Assembly: GCF_949987515.2 (NCBI RefSeq)
Contig: NC_082701.1
Coordinates: 40,255,755 to 40,319,754, forward strand
Direction: 5' to 3'
DNA length: 64,000 bases
Origin: Delphinus delphis
Lineage: Eukaryota > Chordata > Mammalia > Artiodactyla > Delphinidae
A program made the position numbers and the translations under genes. Below the pieces are notes generated by a model, which saw nothing but the letters and a program-made list of their open reading frames with translations, searched no databases and was not told the DNA's origin. The first letter of the stretch is position 1, and each line of letters begins with the position of its first letter. Of this stretch, positions 34,640 to 44,825 are shown piece after piece.

Positions 34640-35270
34640 CCCAGTCCATCTCCTCACACCTGACAGTGCTGCCTGCCCTGGCCAAGACGAATGGTGCGCA
34701 CAACCAGGTCAAGTTCCTAAAGCTGCCACCTCCCTCTCCTCGAGGCCCGGGACACACGTTCTGTTTCCCACCAGTACCATCATTGGGCCGCCATCTTTGT
34801 CTCCTCCATCAGCCTGGAGGACACTGTAGCACACACGGAGGCCCTTATTAAATCCCCCAGCAAGCCCTGAATGAAGGCCAACAAAGGCTGTCCTTACTGA
34901 ACACTGACATGTCTCTCATGAGAAAAGCTGTCCTCCAACATAGGATGGACTTGGACATCATCACTGCCTCGCCAGGAGGCACCTGTGTCATTAGCCAAGC
35001 AGAATGTTGTGTGTTCATACCTGGTGAGTCTTCTGTCTGCTACTGTGCTGGCTTTACTAAATCACACAAGGCCACAAGTGGATGCCCTAAGTGTTCCGGC
35101 CCCCAGCCTAGGGGACTTATAAATCAGTGGTTCTGAACAGGCGGCTCTTGGTGGGAGAAGCTGCCACTGATTTGGGGAATTATTGTCTTAACCTGTGCTT
35201 CTCTTGCACGTGCTTGTATTGTTGCTGTGGCATCTGCCTCCAATGTAGCCAGATAACCATCTAACGAGCT
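34640..35270 (+). pseudogene. Retroviral env: transmembrane-subunit remnant
   Basis: The frame at 34909-35136 contains the CX6CC motif (C-VISQAE-CC) of gamma-type TM proteins, preceded by a heptad-like helix. Hydrophobic sequence resembling the membrane anchor follows in another frame at about 35180-35265. Stops and frameshifts interrupt it. The surface subunit is not recognisable. No functional envelope can be made from this locus. Confidence 0.78.
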
Positions 35271-35332
35271 CCACGTTAGTGAAACCCGGGCTGACCTTTC
35301 CCGGGAACGTTTCAGAGGAGGGCGGGGCGCGG

Positions 35333-35725
35333 TGCAAACTAGAGCGGGTCACGAGGAGGGGCGGAGTCTTGGGGGAGGTCTTCAAGAGGACGCGACCAGG
35401 GCAATCAGAGTTTCCTCGCCTTCCCTGTCTTTGGAGTGTGCGTTCCCCAAGCTAGAAGCTGCTTAAGGACACGGCCTCGAGAGAGTAAGGTGGTGCTGAG
35501 ACCATCTGGATGGTATATGTGCCTGAGCCCACTTAAGGCCTCTGTACCAACTTCTACAATTGGGTGGTGGGTGCAGAGATTTACTCCGCTCACAGCGCCC
35601 AAGACTAACCTCGTGTGTAAGTTCTCTTGCTTATTTAACCTGCCACCGACCAACCCGGAGCGGCTGCCTCTTTCTTCGGTCTCTCCCTGCCTTCTGTGTG
35701 TACAGGGCCAGTTTGCAAACGTACA
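35333..35725 (+). repeat. 3' LTR of the provirus
   Basis: Same segment order as the 5' LTR: 'gagaccatctggatgg', 'cccacttaaggcctctg', 'cctgccaccgaccaacc', ending GTACA. It is visibly diverged from the 5' LTR, so the insertion is old. The left edge is approximate. Confidence 0.8.
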
Positions 35726-36109
35726 CTGGCTCCAGCCCCACTGAACCCTGAGTTATCAAGGGTGGGAAATGTGTCCCATTCCTCTTTGTCTCCCCAAAAC
35801 CAACGGAGTGTCTGGTATGGAGTTAGAGATCCACAGACTTGTTGAAAAGGCTGATGAGCCAAAGACTGCAAAGGAGCATCAGGGAAGTCTTCCTGTAGGA
35901 GGAGTGCCTGGCACTGTGAGAAACATGGACACCAGGGATGTGGCTTGGTGGAGAGGAAGAGGAGGGCTGCTTCACGTCTGCGGAAGGAGGAGCTGGCCTG
36001 TGTGTAGTATAAGGTGAGTTTGTGAGTATGTGTTTGTGTGTTGGGGGACGTGGGGTGGAAATGTTTGTCCTCTTCCTAAATTTGGGAAGGAGTGTCTTGG
36101 CTTTGCTTT
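35726..36109. other. Nothing recognised
   Basis: Ordinary DNA between the 3' LTR and a MIR. Confidence 0.5.
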
Positions 36110-36315
36110 TCAGCCTGTGTTTTGGAGGCTAACGTGCCTGAGTTCAAGTCCCAGCTCCGTCACTTATGAGCTGTGTGACTTTACTCTCGTGAACCTCCAT
36201 TTCCTCGTGTGTATACTTGGGGTAGTAACACACACCTGTCAAGGTGGTTGAAAGCATTAAGTGAAATCAGACATCTTCCCCCGGTCCTGACACGGTAGAG
36301 TCTTAGTTAATTTTG
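36110..36315 (+). repeat. MIR SINE
   Basis: 'gagttcaagtcccagctccg', 'gagctgtgtgactttactct' and 'ggtggttgaaagcattaagt' follow MIR. Confidence 0.88.
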
Positions 36316-37053
36316 GCACCCCTGTTTTGAAAACCCCATCCCCATGTAGGCAGCCCTAAGGTAGGGATTTGGGACCCCTGGGATGACACACACATGAGGT
36401 TCACTGGCCTCTGTCATTTTGCTAATTCAGGACGCTTCTGCCCTTCGAGCTCCCAGGACCAGTAAACCACTCATTTAATGTGCATCCGGACACTGTTCCT
36501 GGTTTGGCTCTGGTTTAGCGAGAGGGCAGATGGGATAGAGAAACATTTCAGAGTAGATGCAAACCAAGAGGGACATTCCCTAAACTGCCTTCTTCTCAAG
36601 GAGTATTTAAGCTGGGCATGCCCTGGGGACACCAGGTTGGCTCAGCAAGGCGCCTCCATGTGGCTCTGCTCCAGACTGGGAGTGTGCACTGGGTTGGCCA
36701 CTGGAACTTTCTGTTCCTTTCCTCCTGAAGGGGATTTAGCATCATTGATTCTATAGGTTCCAGCCATTTGATCCCCGGCACAGGGCAAGCCACACCCACC
36801 TGCTAGCAGGAGCTGACTTCCAGTGGATTTTCAGGAAAAAGGAGGTAGGTGGCTGAAAGCCCAATCCCTCTCTCCCACCTATAGCTCCAGCTGTGTTTCC
36901 ATCTGGCAAATCCTGGGGCAGAACACACACACGCACAGCCCAAAGGGAAGGCATCCAGCCATACCTGGAACCCCAGCTGTCTTTCTCTTTCAGATGCAGA
37001 ACCTCCTGACAGCTCGGTCGGGGGGTGGGGCTACACGTTGCTCTTCGTCTGGT
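36316..37053. other. Upstream flank of the promoter, nothing recognised
   Basis: Ordinary-composition DNA between a MIR and the promoter. I see no repeat or gene. The G-rich run at about 37018-37030 is the only low-complexity element. Confidence 0.5.
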
Positions 37054-37089
37054 CTCCTAGGGGCGTCTGGCCTCCTAGGGGCGTCTGGC
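37054..37089. repeat. 18-bp perfect tandem duplication
   Basis: The unit CTCCTAGGGGCGTCTGGC occurs twice head to tail, just upstream of the CpG-rich block. Confidence 0.9.
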
Positions 37090-37379
37090 TCTTCGGCCTC
37101 TGTCAGGGGCATCTCATTCCCTGGAATGTCCCCTTCCCGCCGGCAGCAGAGGCGCTGTGGTTTTTTACAGCTCCCTTCCTTCCCCGCTTCCAGCGTCTCC
37201 CGTCCGGAGACCCCAGGCTGAGCCTGACCCGGGAGCAAATATTGGTGCGAAGGAATGCTGCCTTCACCCGCATACCCGGCTCCTGGGAGTTTACCAAGTG
37301 CCTTCCTGCCATTTACGGGGGCGGGGGTCAAGTCCTCACTCCCAGGGCTGGTTCCCCACCTTGGGCGAGAAGCCCCCAC

Positions 37380-37960
37380 TAGCTCCCTCCAAAAAAGACC
37401 AAAAAGAAACTTTCGCCGGTCCCCCGCCCCCAGCAGCGCCCCCCCGCAACACCCCCGCCCCCGCCACACCCCTCCCCACGCCTGCCCTCTCCCAGCCCCC
37501 AGCAGGATGGTGGAGGAGGGGCTGAGGGAGGCCGGCTCGCTCGGTGCCCTCTGGGTCCTCGCTTTTCCTCGGGGAGGCGGAGCGGGGCGGGGTGGGTGGG
37601 CGGGGAGAGACGAGTCCCTTTCCGAACCTCCAGCATCCTTCCCAGCCTCCCGGTCCTCGCCTCTCCGCGGCCGCGCGCTACCGCCTCTCCGAGGCGCTAG
37701 CCGCGGCCCGCCTGCCTTTGGAATTCTGCCCAAAAAAAGGGGCCCTTGAGGAGGAGGAGGTAGGAGAGGAGGGACGGAGGCCGGCGGCGAGAAACGGAAT
37801 CCGGAGTCCAAAACAGTACGGGGAGACGAGAGGACCAGAGCCGCGGCGGCGGCAGCGGCTCTGAAGCTCGGCCGCTGCGCCCGGCCGCAGTGCATCAGCG
37901 TGGCCGCCCTGACATCCCCAGGATGGTTAACGCGGGGCATTACGCACTGGTTAACAGGCT
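37380..37960 (+). promoter_or_regulatory. ASIC2: CpG-rich TATA-less promoter of ASIC2a
   Basis: A very GC- and CpG-rich block sits about 0.4-1 kb upstream of the start codon, against a background of ordinary composition. It has GC boxes (Sp1-type) at about 37583-37592 and 37597-37606 and a NotI-type octamer GCGGCCGC at 37667-37674. No TATA box is seen. Its position and composition fit the CpG-island promoter expected for a neuronal gene. Long open frames here on both strands come from GC content and are not called as genes. Confidence 0.75.
37837..37862 (+). other. GC-rich inverted repeat near the start of the transcript
   Basis: AGAGCCGC and GCGGCTCT form perfect 8-base arms around a 10-base loop made of GGC triplets. 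In RNA this would make a stable hairpin if the transcript starts upstream of it. A second set of CGGCCG repeats follows directly. Confidence 0.6.
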
Positions 37961-38361
37961 CCGAGCTGCTGAGCGACTTGTTTTAAGCATTTTCTCCCTC
38001 GCTCTCGCTTTTAATCTTGTCTCTAGTGGCGTGTGTAGGGGGGAGGACTTTATTTCCATTGGCTAAGCTCTCCCTTCCCACCCACATCTCTTCCACATCA
38101 CCTTGGTGTCTCCCTAAATAAAACCAGCCTTCCTTATCGCCTGGACAAAATCAGGAGCTAGAGTTTGAATGGGTTTTACATAAACACTCACCCCTGGCAG
38201 CGTGCGGCTGGGCTCTCAGGATAAACTCACGGCACCTGGCCTGATGCTTGCCTTTCCTTCCCTCCCTTGAACGTCAAGGTTTAAGCAGAGCCCGAGGACT
38301 GGGAACTCTTCCCTGAAATCTGATCAACCTGAAGCCAGTTGCGGAACTGCACAGGGTCCCC
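37863..38361 (+). other. ASIC2: Probable 5' UTR of ASIC2a
   Basis: This stretch separates the CpG-rich block from the start codon. It contains short upstream reading frames: an ATG at 37923 opening 46 codons, one at 38169 followed by three codons and a stop, and one at 38244 opening eight codons. If transcribed, they could reduce initiation at the main ATG. The transcription start is not visible from sequence, so the left edge is a guess. Confidence 0.45.
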
Positions 38362-38916
38362 ATGGACCTCAAGGAGAGCCCCAGCGAGGGTAGCCTGCAG
38401 CCCTCTAGCATCCAGATCTTCGCCAACACCTCCACCCTCCACGGCATCCGCCACATCTTCGTGTACGGGCCGCTGACCATCCGGCGTGTGCTCTGGGCCA
38501 TGGCCTTCGTGGGCTCTCTGGGCCTGCTGCTGGTGGAGAGCTCTGAGAGGGTGTCCTACTACTTCTCTTACCAGCACGTCACCAAGGTGGATGAGGTGGT
38601 GGCCCAAAGCCTGGTCTTCCCAGCCGTGACCCTCTGTAACCTCAACGGCTTCCGCTTCTCCAGGCTCACCACCAATGACCTGTACCACGCCGGGGAGCTG
38701 CTCGCCCTGTTGGACGTCAACCTGCAGATCCCGGACCCGCACCTGGCTGACCCCATGGTGCTGGAGGCCCTGCGGCAGAAGGCCAACTTCAAGCACTACA
38801 AACCCAAGCAGTTCAGCATGTTGGAGTTCCTGCACCGCGTGGGCCATGACCTGAAGGATATGATGCTCTACTGCAAGTTCAAAGGGCGGGAGTGTGGCCA
38901 CCAGGACTTCACCACA
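38362..38916 (+). CDS. ASIC2: ASIC2 isoform a, first coding exon (residues 1-185)
   Basis: ASIC2a is a subunit of a trimeric proton-gated sodium channel of the ENaC/degenerin family in the neuronal plasma membrane. The exon gives a cytosolic N-terminus with the family His-Gly pair (H27-G28), the first membrane segment (about residues 43-59) and the start of the extracellular domain, including FPAVTLCNLN (86-95). His72, which matters for ASIC2a acid gating, and His162, linked to zinc potentiation, are both present. The ATG follows an in-frame TGA at 38314 and has G at +4 but C at -3. The frame runs open to ACA followed by GTGAGT at 38917, so the exon ends in phase 0 after codon 185, where I recall ASIC2a and ASIC2b diverging and the shared part of the protein beginning. 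No later exon lies in the window. Residues M47, M132 and R176 differ from the human protein as I remember it. Identification is near certain. Confidence 0.97.
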
Positions 38917-38922
38917 GTGAGT
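38917..38922 (+). promoter_or_regulatory. ASIC2: Splice donor of ASIC2a exon 1
   Basis: GTGAGT directly follows codon 185 and is a strong match to the U1 donor consensus. Without splicing, the frame would read on through intron sequence to a stop near 38961. Confidence 0.93.
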
Positions 38923-41900
38923 ACTTGGCTTTCAGCTCATTTTTGCGCTCAGTCCTTTTGAGAAGTACCACGCTGGCGGTCTGCGGCTTGGTTCGAGGTC
39001 TCTCTGTGCTTCGGAGCAGGAGAGAGAGCAGTGTCTCAGTTGGAGGCCAAGAGGGTAGTTGGCCAGAGTTGTTGGAACTGGTCGGAGAGGCCTGCCTGCT
39101 GGGTTGGAGCACTCCTGTCTGGTCAGATGTGCGGGGCGAGCAGGGGGGGCCTGGCCGTGGTGGCGGATCGTTACCCTAGGGGTGCTGAGTTGCCTTCCAC
39201 CCACCCAGAGGGAGGAGGCCTGAGCCGTCTGTGGTCCAGGGCACTCAGTGTCTGAGCTGTGTGACTGGGACGGCTTGTCATTGCCGAGGTGGCATTTTCT
39301 CTCTCTCTGCTCGGAAGTGGCATCAGGCACTGCATCCTGTGGGCTGGGCTGGAGCTTAAAGCTGCCAGGAAAGGGGGTGGGGGGCACCAGGCAGCCTGGA
39401 TGGTTCCAGTGGCTTTGGGAGCTTGCTGGAGCAGGTGATGCTGCAAAGGTGTGGAAGTCTCTTTCCTTCCTTTTCCTGTGTGGATTCTGAGCTCCGTGCA
39501 GGGAGAGGAGAGGCCAGGGGAACCCCGGGTCTCTGTCTGGTCTGCTGGCAGGTCAAAAACAAAGAGATGTTCAGGGTCCCTGGGCCAAAGAGGAGGGTCT
39601 GTGTGGAGACCCATGCACAGGACGGGCAGTGAGGTGTCTGGGAGGGTGAAACGCTGCAGGCTGGCTGGTCTGCGAGTTTCAGCTTGAAACTCAAAGGCTC
39701 GTTTGCTGTCTGTATGATGATCCCTTAACAACGTGGATACGTGGATACAGAGGGGTGGTGTGGGGAGGGGGCGAGCAGCTGTGAGATCCGCAAGCCTGGA
39801 GGAGGAGAGTGGAGCTGAGTAAAGAGGAAAAGCGGAGGGGGAGGTGGATCCCATTCGGGACGGGGCTTCCTGGAGGGGCAGGGGAAGAATGGGAGGAGAG
39901 CTGTGGCTGCCAGGGTTCTGTGTCTGCCTAATTAGTGGGCTGCTGGGCAGAACTTGGCATAACAGGTCTGGTTGCAGCTGCCCACACCTCCTTGCTCCCA
40001 GGCGGGTCTGGGACATCAAGTGCTGTGGGACCCTCCGGAAGCCCAGTGTGGCCGCTTCTCCCAAAGCCGCCTTAAGGGAGAACCGAGAGCTTTTGAGTCT
40101 CAGAGCCTTGAGCCAAATTGCAGTTGTAATTTCGGGGTGGCAGGTACTGCAATTGCAAAGAGACTGGACTCTGTTGTCAGCTCTTGTCTGAGGTCCTCTG
40201 CCTAATTAAGACATGCTCTACCTTTCTCTGTGGTGCATCCACTCCCCGCCGGCTCTCAGGGCCACTGCCTACCAGACTCTTGCTCTGAGTTTCTTTTAAT
40301 GCTACAACCAGTCTCTGCACACAGCCTCTATGCTTGCTGTGCGCTGTCTCTGATTCTGGAAAAGCCAAGAGTGCCTGGGGGTGGGTGGGGGTGGGGCACG
40401 GGGCTGGGGAGGGCTCATTGCCTCTGGCATCCCCTGGAGCTCTCTTTCCTGGGGGAGTTGTTTTGTATTATCCATTTGAAACACTATGCAAAAGAGCCCA
40501 GCGAGATCAGGCTGTGGTGTATGTATGCTAAAGAGGAAGCAGGTCTGAGCTGGGGGGAAGGGACAAGCAGTCCTGGAAGCCTTTCTAAATGGAGCAAACT
40601 GGATCCGAAAACATGTCACGCACAATGTCTTGGGTGGCTTGGGGAGAGTTGGGGAAAAAGCCTCATTCTTGGAGGCTGAAACTATCCCTGTATCCACCCC
40701 GTGCTTTCTAGTGCCGTGGCAACGCTCCGCTTCACCACTGCACCACGCAGCTCAGAAACACACATGGAACATGCAGACAGCAGAGAGAGAGAGAAGGTGG
40801 CACCGAGAGCAGCTGCAGTTGGTAGCAGACCCTGGGCCAAGTTCTCAAGCATCCTCATAACCACATGTCCACCTAGTGGCTTCCTCTCAATTCATGACCA
40901 AGTTCCACTTAGAAGTAAAGGTTCTTTGATCCCAGACTGCAGTTTTGTACTTAGCCTATCATATCGGTCCCTGGGGTCCCAAGAGGCCACAAGATCAGGC
41001 TGTAAAACCTGACCCAACCCTTTGACCTTTCCAGGTTGTCTCTTAAATAATGAAGCTGCCTGTGGACACAATTTATTACTTAGTAAGTGTCATGTCATTA
41101 TCTGCCATCCTTACCAGGTTCAAGACTGATTTGGTTGAGTGTCCCTCCTTAGACTGACTCTCAATGGATGACCTCCTCTAGCATTGAAAAGGGGATGGGT
41201 CTCAGGGCTGGATTGCCAAGCTGTTCAGGAGAGTGTCCAAAAGGGCACCCACTCTAGGAAGCCTGGCGCATACTCCAGGCAGGAGGCTGATCTTTTTCAC
41301 CCGTTGATTGCAATGAGCAGCCATGCTACAAGGCGCGGACATGATGCCAAGTTCATTCCAAGACCTTGCAGTGAGGGCTAATCCTTCCCACTCGCCCTTG
41401 TCTCCCTGGCTCCTTGGCCTGGGGTGCAGGTGTGCTTGTCCTTGGCCTGGGGTGCACCGGAGGAGAGCGAGACCTCACAGGTGGTTATGGGAGAAGTTGG
41501 CTCACCAGCTTTCTCTCTCATTCATTCTCTCTACTACGTATCCCTCTCCCTTTGGTTAATTTACTGGGCTCTCCCTGGGTTTGTCCTATGCTGGGTGGCT
41601 TCCTTCCCTATGAGCTGTGGCTAGCTTATTAGAGAGTGAAGTGTGGGGAGGGGCTGCCCCAGGTGGATCATTTTTCCTGGTTTTCTTTTTCTGCAAAGCG
41701 TACCTAGTGCCATCTCCAGGGCTAATGCTTTCGCATACGCGTCCTTATTCCAAGTTCTTAGCTGGTGTGCATAATACCCTTTAATTAGCGAATGAGCCAT
41801 GATTCTAGCAGAGTGAAAGGTTGTCTGTGGAGGTTAAAAGTCCCAGAAGCCAGGTGTGGGACGCTGACTGCCATGTAAACAGGTGTGCTGCATGATTGGG

Positions 41901-42099
41901 CAGGTACACTCTTAGCCCTGACCTAAGACCGCCTGACTTCAGATAGGCACATACTTTTCTTTCCTGGAAGAGGAGAGGAGGGCTTTGATTCAACAGTGTC
42001 TACGCAGCGGAGATCGCCCTGCTGACCCAGAGTGGAAGGAAAGGAGTTGGGGTGAGAGGGCTGGCCAGGGGGTGTGTCTCTGGACATGACTGGATGAGC
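38923..42099. other. Repeat-poor 5' end of the intron
   Basis: About 3.2 kb without recognisable interspersed repeats. GC content is moderately high near the exon. Open frames of up to 297 codons on the minus strand (39171-40064) lack domains and look like GC-driven shadows. A 17-base direct repeat ccttggcctggggtgca occurs at 41412-41428 and 41440-41456. Confidence 0.5.
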
Positions 42100-42300
42100 T
42101 GAAGTTAAGATTGGGAGTAGGAGAACATAGGTTCGAATCCCAGCTCCGTCATTTCTTAGCTTATTCCCTGGGTCGTATTATGTACCCTCTCTCGGTATTG
42201 ACTTGCTTGTGGAACATGTGATAGTAACATGTGATTTTGTAACTCACAGGGAGAACGAATCATGTGAGACCATATATGTGAAAAATCTCTTGTGCCTTGT
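42100..42300 (+). repeat. MIR SINE, decayed
   Basis: 'aggttcgaatcccagctccg' is well kept; the rest is degraded. Confidence 0.65.
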
Positions 42301-42361
42301 GACAACTAGATGTCACAAGATGTAAGGCGGGGTTATTTTCAAGATTCGTAGGAGGGGTTTT

Positions 42362-42735
42362 TTAATATAAATTTATTTCTTCGTTTTTATATTTGGCTGT
42401 GTTGGGTCTTTGTTGCCGTTTGCGGGCTTTCTCTAGTTGCGCGAGCGGGGGCTGCTCTTGGTTGCGGTGCGCGGACTTCTCATTGCAGTGGCTTCTCGTT
42501 GCGGAGCACAGGCTCTAGGCGCGTGGGCTTCGGTAGTTGTGGCACACAGGCTCAGTAGCTGTGGCGCACGGGCTTCAGTAGTTGTGGCTCGCAGGTTCTA
42601 GAGCGCAGGCTCAGTAGTTCTGGCACATGGGCTTCCTTGCTCCGCGGCATGTGCGATCTTCCCGGGCCAGGGATCGAACCCGTGTCGCCTGCATTGGCAG
42701 GTGGATTCTTAACCACTGAGCCACCAGCGAAGCCC
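42362..42735 (-). mobile_element. Long-form CHR-type SINE
   Basis: Reverse strand, about 374 bp, same layout as 21441-21796 with repeated 'agtagttgtgg' motifs and head 'ccaccagcgaagcc'. Imperfect target duplication tcgtaggaggggtttt (about 42346) and ttgtaggagggctttt (about 42737). Confidence 0.94.
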
Positions 42736-43077
42736 GTTGTAGGAGGGCTTTTATTGTCCAGCCTACCTGCCCTGTTTGCAGCCCTCCAGAAGAGTCAGTT
42801 GATTAGTAATGCTGTCAGGATAGACCAGAGAGAGAGGAGGCTGCTGCTTTCTGAGCCCTGGGTTAAAGCCCAGCATCGCAGAGCTGGGGTTCTGTAGAGT
42901 GGAGGTCACAGCTGGGTTCAATAGCTAACTATTGCGGACAGGTGGCAACCCCACTGCCTGTGACTAGCACGTGACTGTTTCACATTGTTTCTCTGCTTAT
43001 CACATTGGGGTTCATCTGCCTCCAAGTTCAGGATTGCAAATGACCCCTCAGTCTGCATTTTTAACCTGATTGCCATA

Positions 43078-43123
43078 GTGTGTGTGCGTGTGTGTGTGCG
43101 TGCGTGTGTGTATGTGTGTGTAC
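43078..43123. repeat. (TG)n/(TGCG)n microsatellite
   Basis: Alternating purine-pyrimidine tract with CG interruptions. Confidence 0.95.
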
Positions 43124-43359
43124 TTTAAACTAGAGATTTCTTAGGAAAGGCATTTCCTTCTTTTCTTACTGAAAGAAGCGTCTCTCCACAGTGGGATCTT
43201 GTTAGAGGCAATTCTATGACTCCTAGTGGTCTGCATCACATAGCATTATAGAGATGCGGAGGGGAGGGCTTAGGCAGCTCCCATATTTGGAAATCTTGCC
43301 ACAGGCTGGTGGGTCCCTAGCTAAGCTTATTACTTCTTATCACATGAGGAGCAGGTGTG

Positions 43360-43560
43360 TGAAGAAGGTGGGCTTTGGGGAGAGATCTGAGTTGGAATTC
43401 CAACCGTACCCCCTCTTCGATGTGTAATCATGGGCAAATTTCTTAATCTTACTCTCTCCGTCTCTAATTAGGAACAATAATACCTGCCACTCAGAGTTGC
43501 TGTACTGATCCAGGGAGGCCAAAGGATACCAAGAGCTAGTGCATGGCAGATGCCTCGTAC
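43360..43560 (+). repeat. MIR SINE
   Basis: 'gagttggaattccaaccgta', 'gtaatcatgggcaaatttct' and 'aggaacaataatacctgcca' follow MIR. Confidence 0.8.
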
Positions 43561-44304
43561 AGGGCAGGCCCCATGCTTTGCTTAGTGTCCCCCGGGAGTG
43601 TTGACTGAGCCTTAGCTGGATTCTGGCTGTCTTGACTTCAGGACAGTGTCCTTCTCACTATTCCACGCTGTGACTCACTAACAGCTTTGGAGCATGGTCA
43701 ACTGCTGTGTTTGTGGGCTTCTTAATTCTCGTAATATGACAAACGTTCCCTTTTCTCAGGACTTCCATATCGGTTCTGCTGCCTAAACATCCTCTCCTTA
43801 CCTGCCATCTTGGCTTCCGGTCCAGGTCATGCCACTAACCTCAGCCCAGGAAGCTTGTGCTGCCCTAACCCCTGATAAGAGTCCAGTGGCCTGGGTAGCA
43901 GGCCTGCATCTTTTATCTTGAGTGTGTGTGCTGTGTGTCTGCACATCCGTTCCTTTGTTAATCAAACAGAGCACCTCCCATGTAGCAGGGAGAGAGCTAG
44001 ACCAGATTCTTGCCATCTGAAAGCTCATGGCCCATTTCCCATCCCCTGTGGATGGGAGTGGGGTGTTGAGAGCAGGAGTCTTGTCTCATCAAACACATTC
44101 TCTGCACCTTTCATGCTGAATGCAGGGTCTGCCCACAGTAAATACCCAACAAAGATTTTTTTTTTTAATTCAATAGTTACTTGCTGTTTCCTGAACTGAC
44201 CCAGCATCCTTTGCTCATGGGCCTTTCTTACTTCTTTTCATCTCTCACTTCTCTCTCTCTGTCTACTTATTTAAATCCTACTCATCCTTTAAAATCCGGC
44301 TCTA

Positions 44305-44809
44305 GGCGTGGTCGCCATTGGGGATGAGAGGCTGGGCGGACTCGGGCCCCAGGACACCCTGGCGCTGGGTGGCAACGGAAGAGGCTAGAGGAGCTGCAGG
44401 TGCTGGGGGACGCGAAACGGGCCCGCAGGAGATTAGAAGCAGCGGCGCAGGAGCGGGGCTGCCTCCACGTGAAGGTGCGTGTGCCAGTGTCCTGGGGCAG
44501 CGAGGAGCCCAAGTCACTGGATGCCCAGCCCAGAGGCCACCTCCCCGCACCGCAGCCAGACGGCGACCAGGGGCGACCAAGTGTAGGGGTTCCTCAGGAT
44601 GGCGGAAGGAGCTGGGCCCAGCCTTGCCCAGGATGCATTGCGGGGGAGCCTGGAAGTTTCCGCAGGTTACATTGCGTTCTGTGGTATAATCCTGAACAAC
44701 GGTGAAATCAAAGATCCAGCAACTTGAACTAACTGTATTTCGGTTGATTCACTGTAACTGCCAAACATGCCCTGGATTTCGAATAAATAATACGACCCCC
44801 CCACCCCCC
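44305..44809 (+). pseudogene. Probable processed retrocopy, parent gene unknown
   Basis: A block of about 500 bp with a GC-rich, CpG-containing first 300 bp drops abruptly into ordinary intron on both sides. It ends with a poly(A) signal AATAAA (44782-44787) and a short C/A-rich tail. The flanks aaaatccggctcta (44291-44304) and aaaacatctggctcta (44810-44825) look like an imperfect target-site duplication. Coding-like fragments are split among frames: an Arg/Glu-rich helical stretch ('RLEELQVLGDAKRARRRLEA', about 44376-44435) and a C-terminal-like segment ending 'GIILNNGEIKDPAT' (stop near 44725). I do not recognise the parent protein. Alternatives are an intronic CpG island or a non-coding RNA retrocopy. 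Confidence 0.55.
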
Positions 44810-44825
44810 AAAACATCTGGCTCTA

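Larger units (their letters stand above)
29826..35725 (+). mobile_element. Degraded class I endogenous retrovirus (provirus)
   Basis: LTR, gag-leader remnant, RT, RNase H, integrase, env TM and a second LTR occur in the correct order on the + strand over about 5.9 kb. Every gene is broken by stops, frameshifts and deletions. The distance from the 5' LTR to the RT active-site region is too short for a complete gag-protease, and about 1.2 kb of it is AT-rich foreign-looking DNA, so much of gag is gone. A CHR SINE later inserted at 30901. Family not named. Confidence 0.85.

Noticed and set aside
34909..35136. Open 75-codon env-TM frame as a captured, functional gene
   Set aside because: It is short, lacks the surface subunit and signal peptide, and the membrane anchor is in another frame, so it is a decaying relic.
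36990..37940. 316-codon open frame on the minus strand across the ASIC2a promoter
   Set aside because: It lies in the CpG-rich block, is low-complexity (Pro/Ala/Arg/Gly-rich) and shows no domain. Overlapping frames on the other strand are equally open, which is a GC-content artefact.
38281..38901. 206-codon frame antisense to the ASIC2 exon
   Set aside because: A shadow of the strongly biased codon use of the real exon; rich in Val/Gln/His/Gly without a domain.
39171..40064. 297-codon open frame on the minus strand in the intron
   Set aside because: No recognisable domain or codon pattern; GC-rich DNA next to the exon gives long chance frames.
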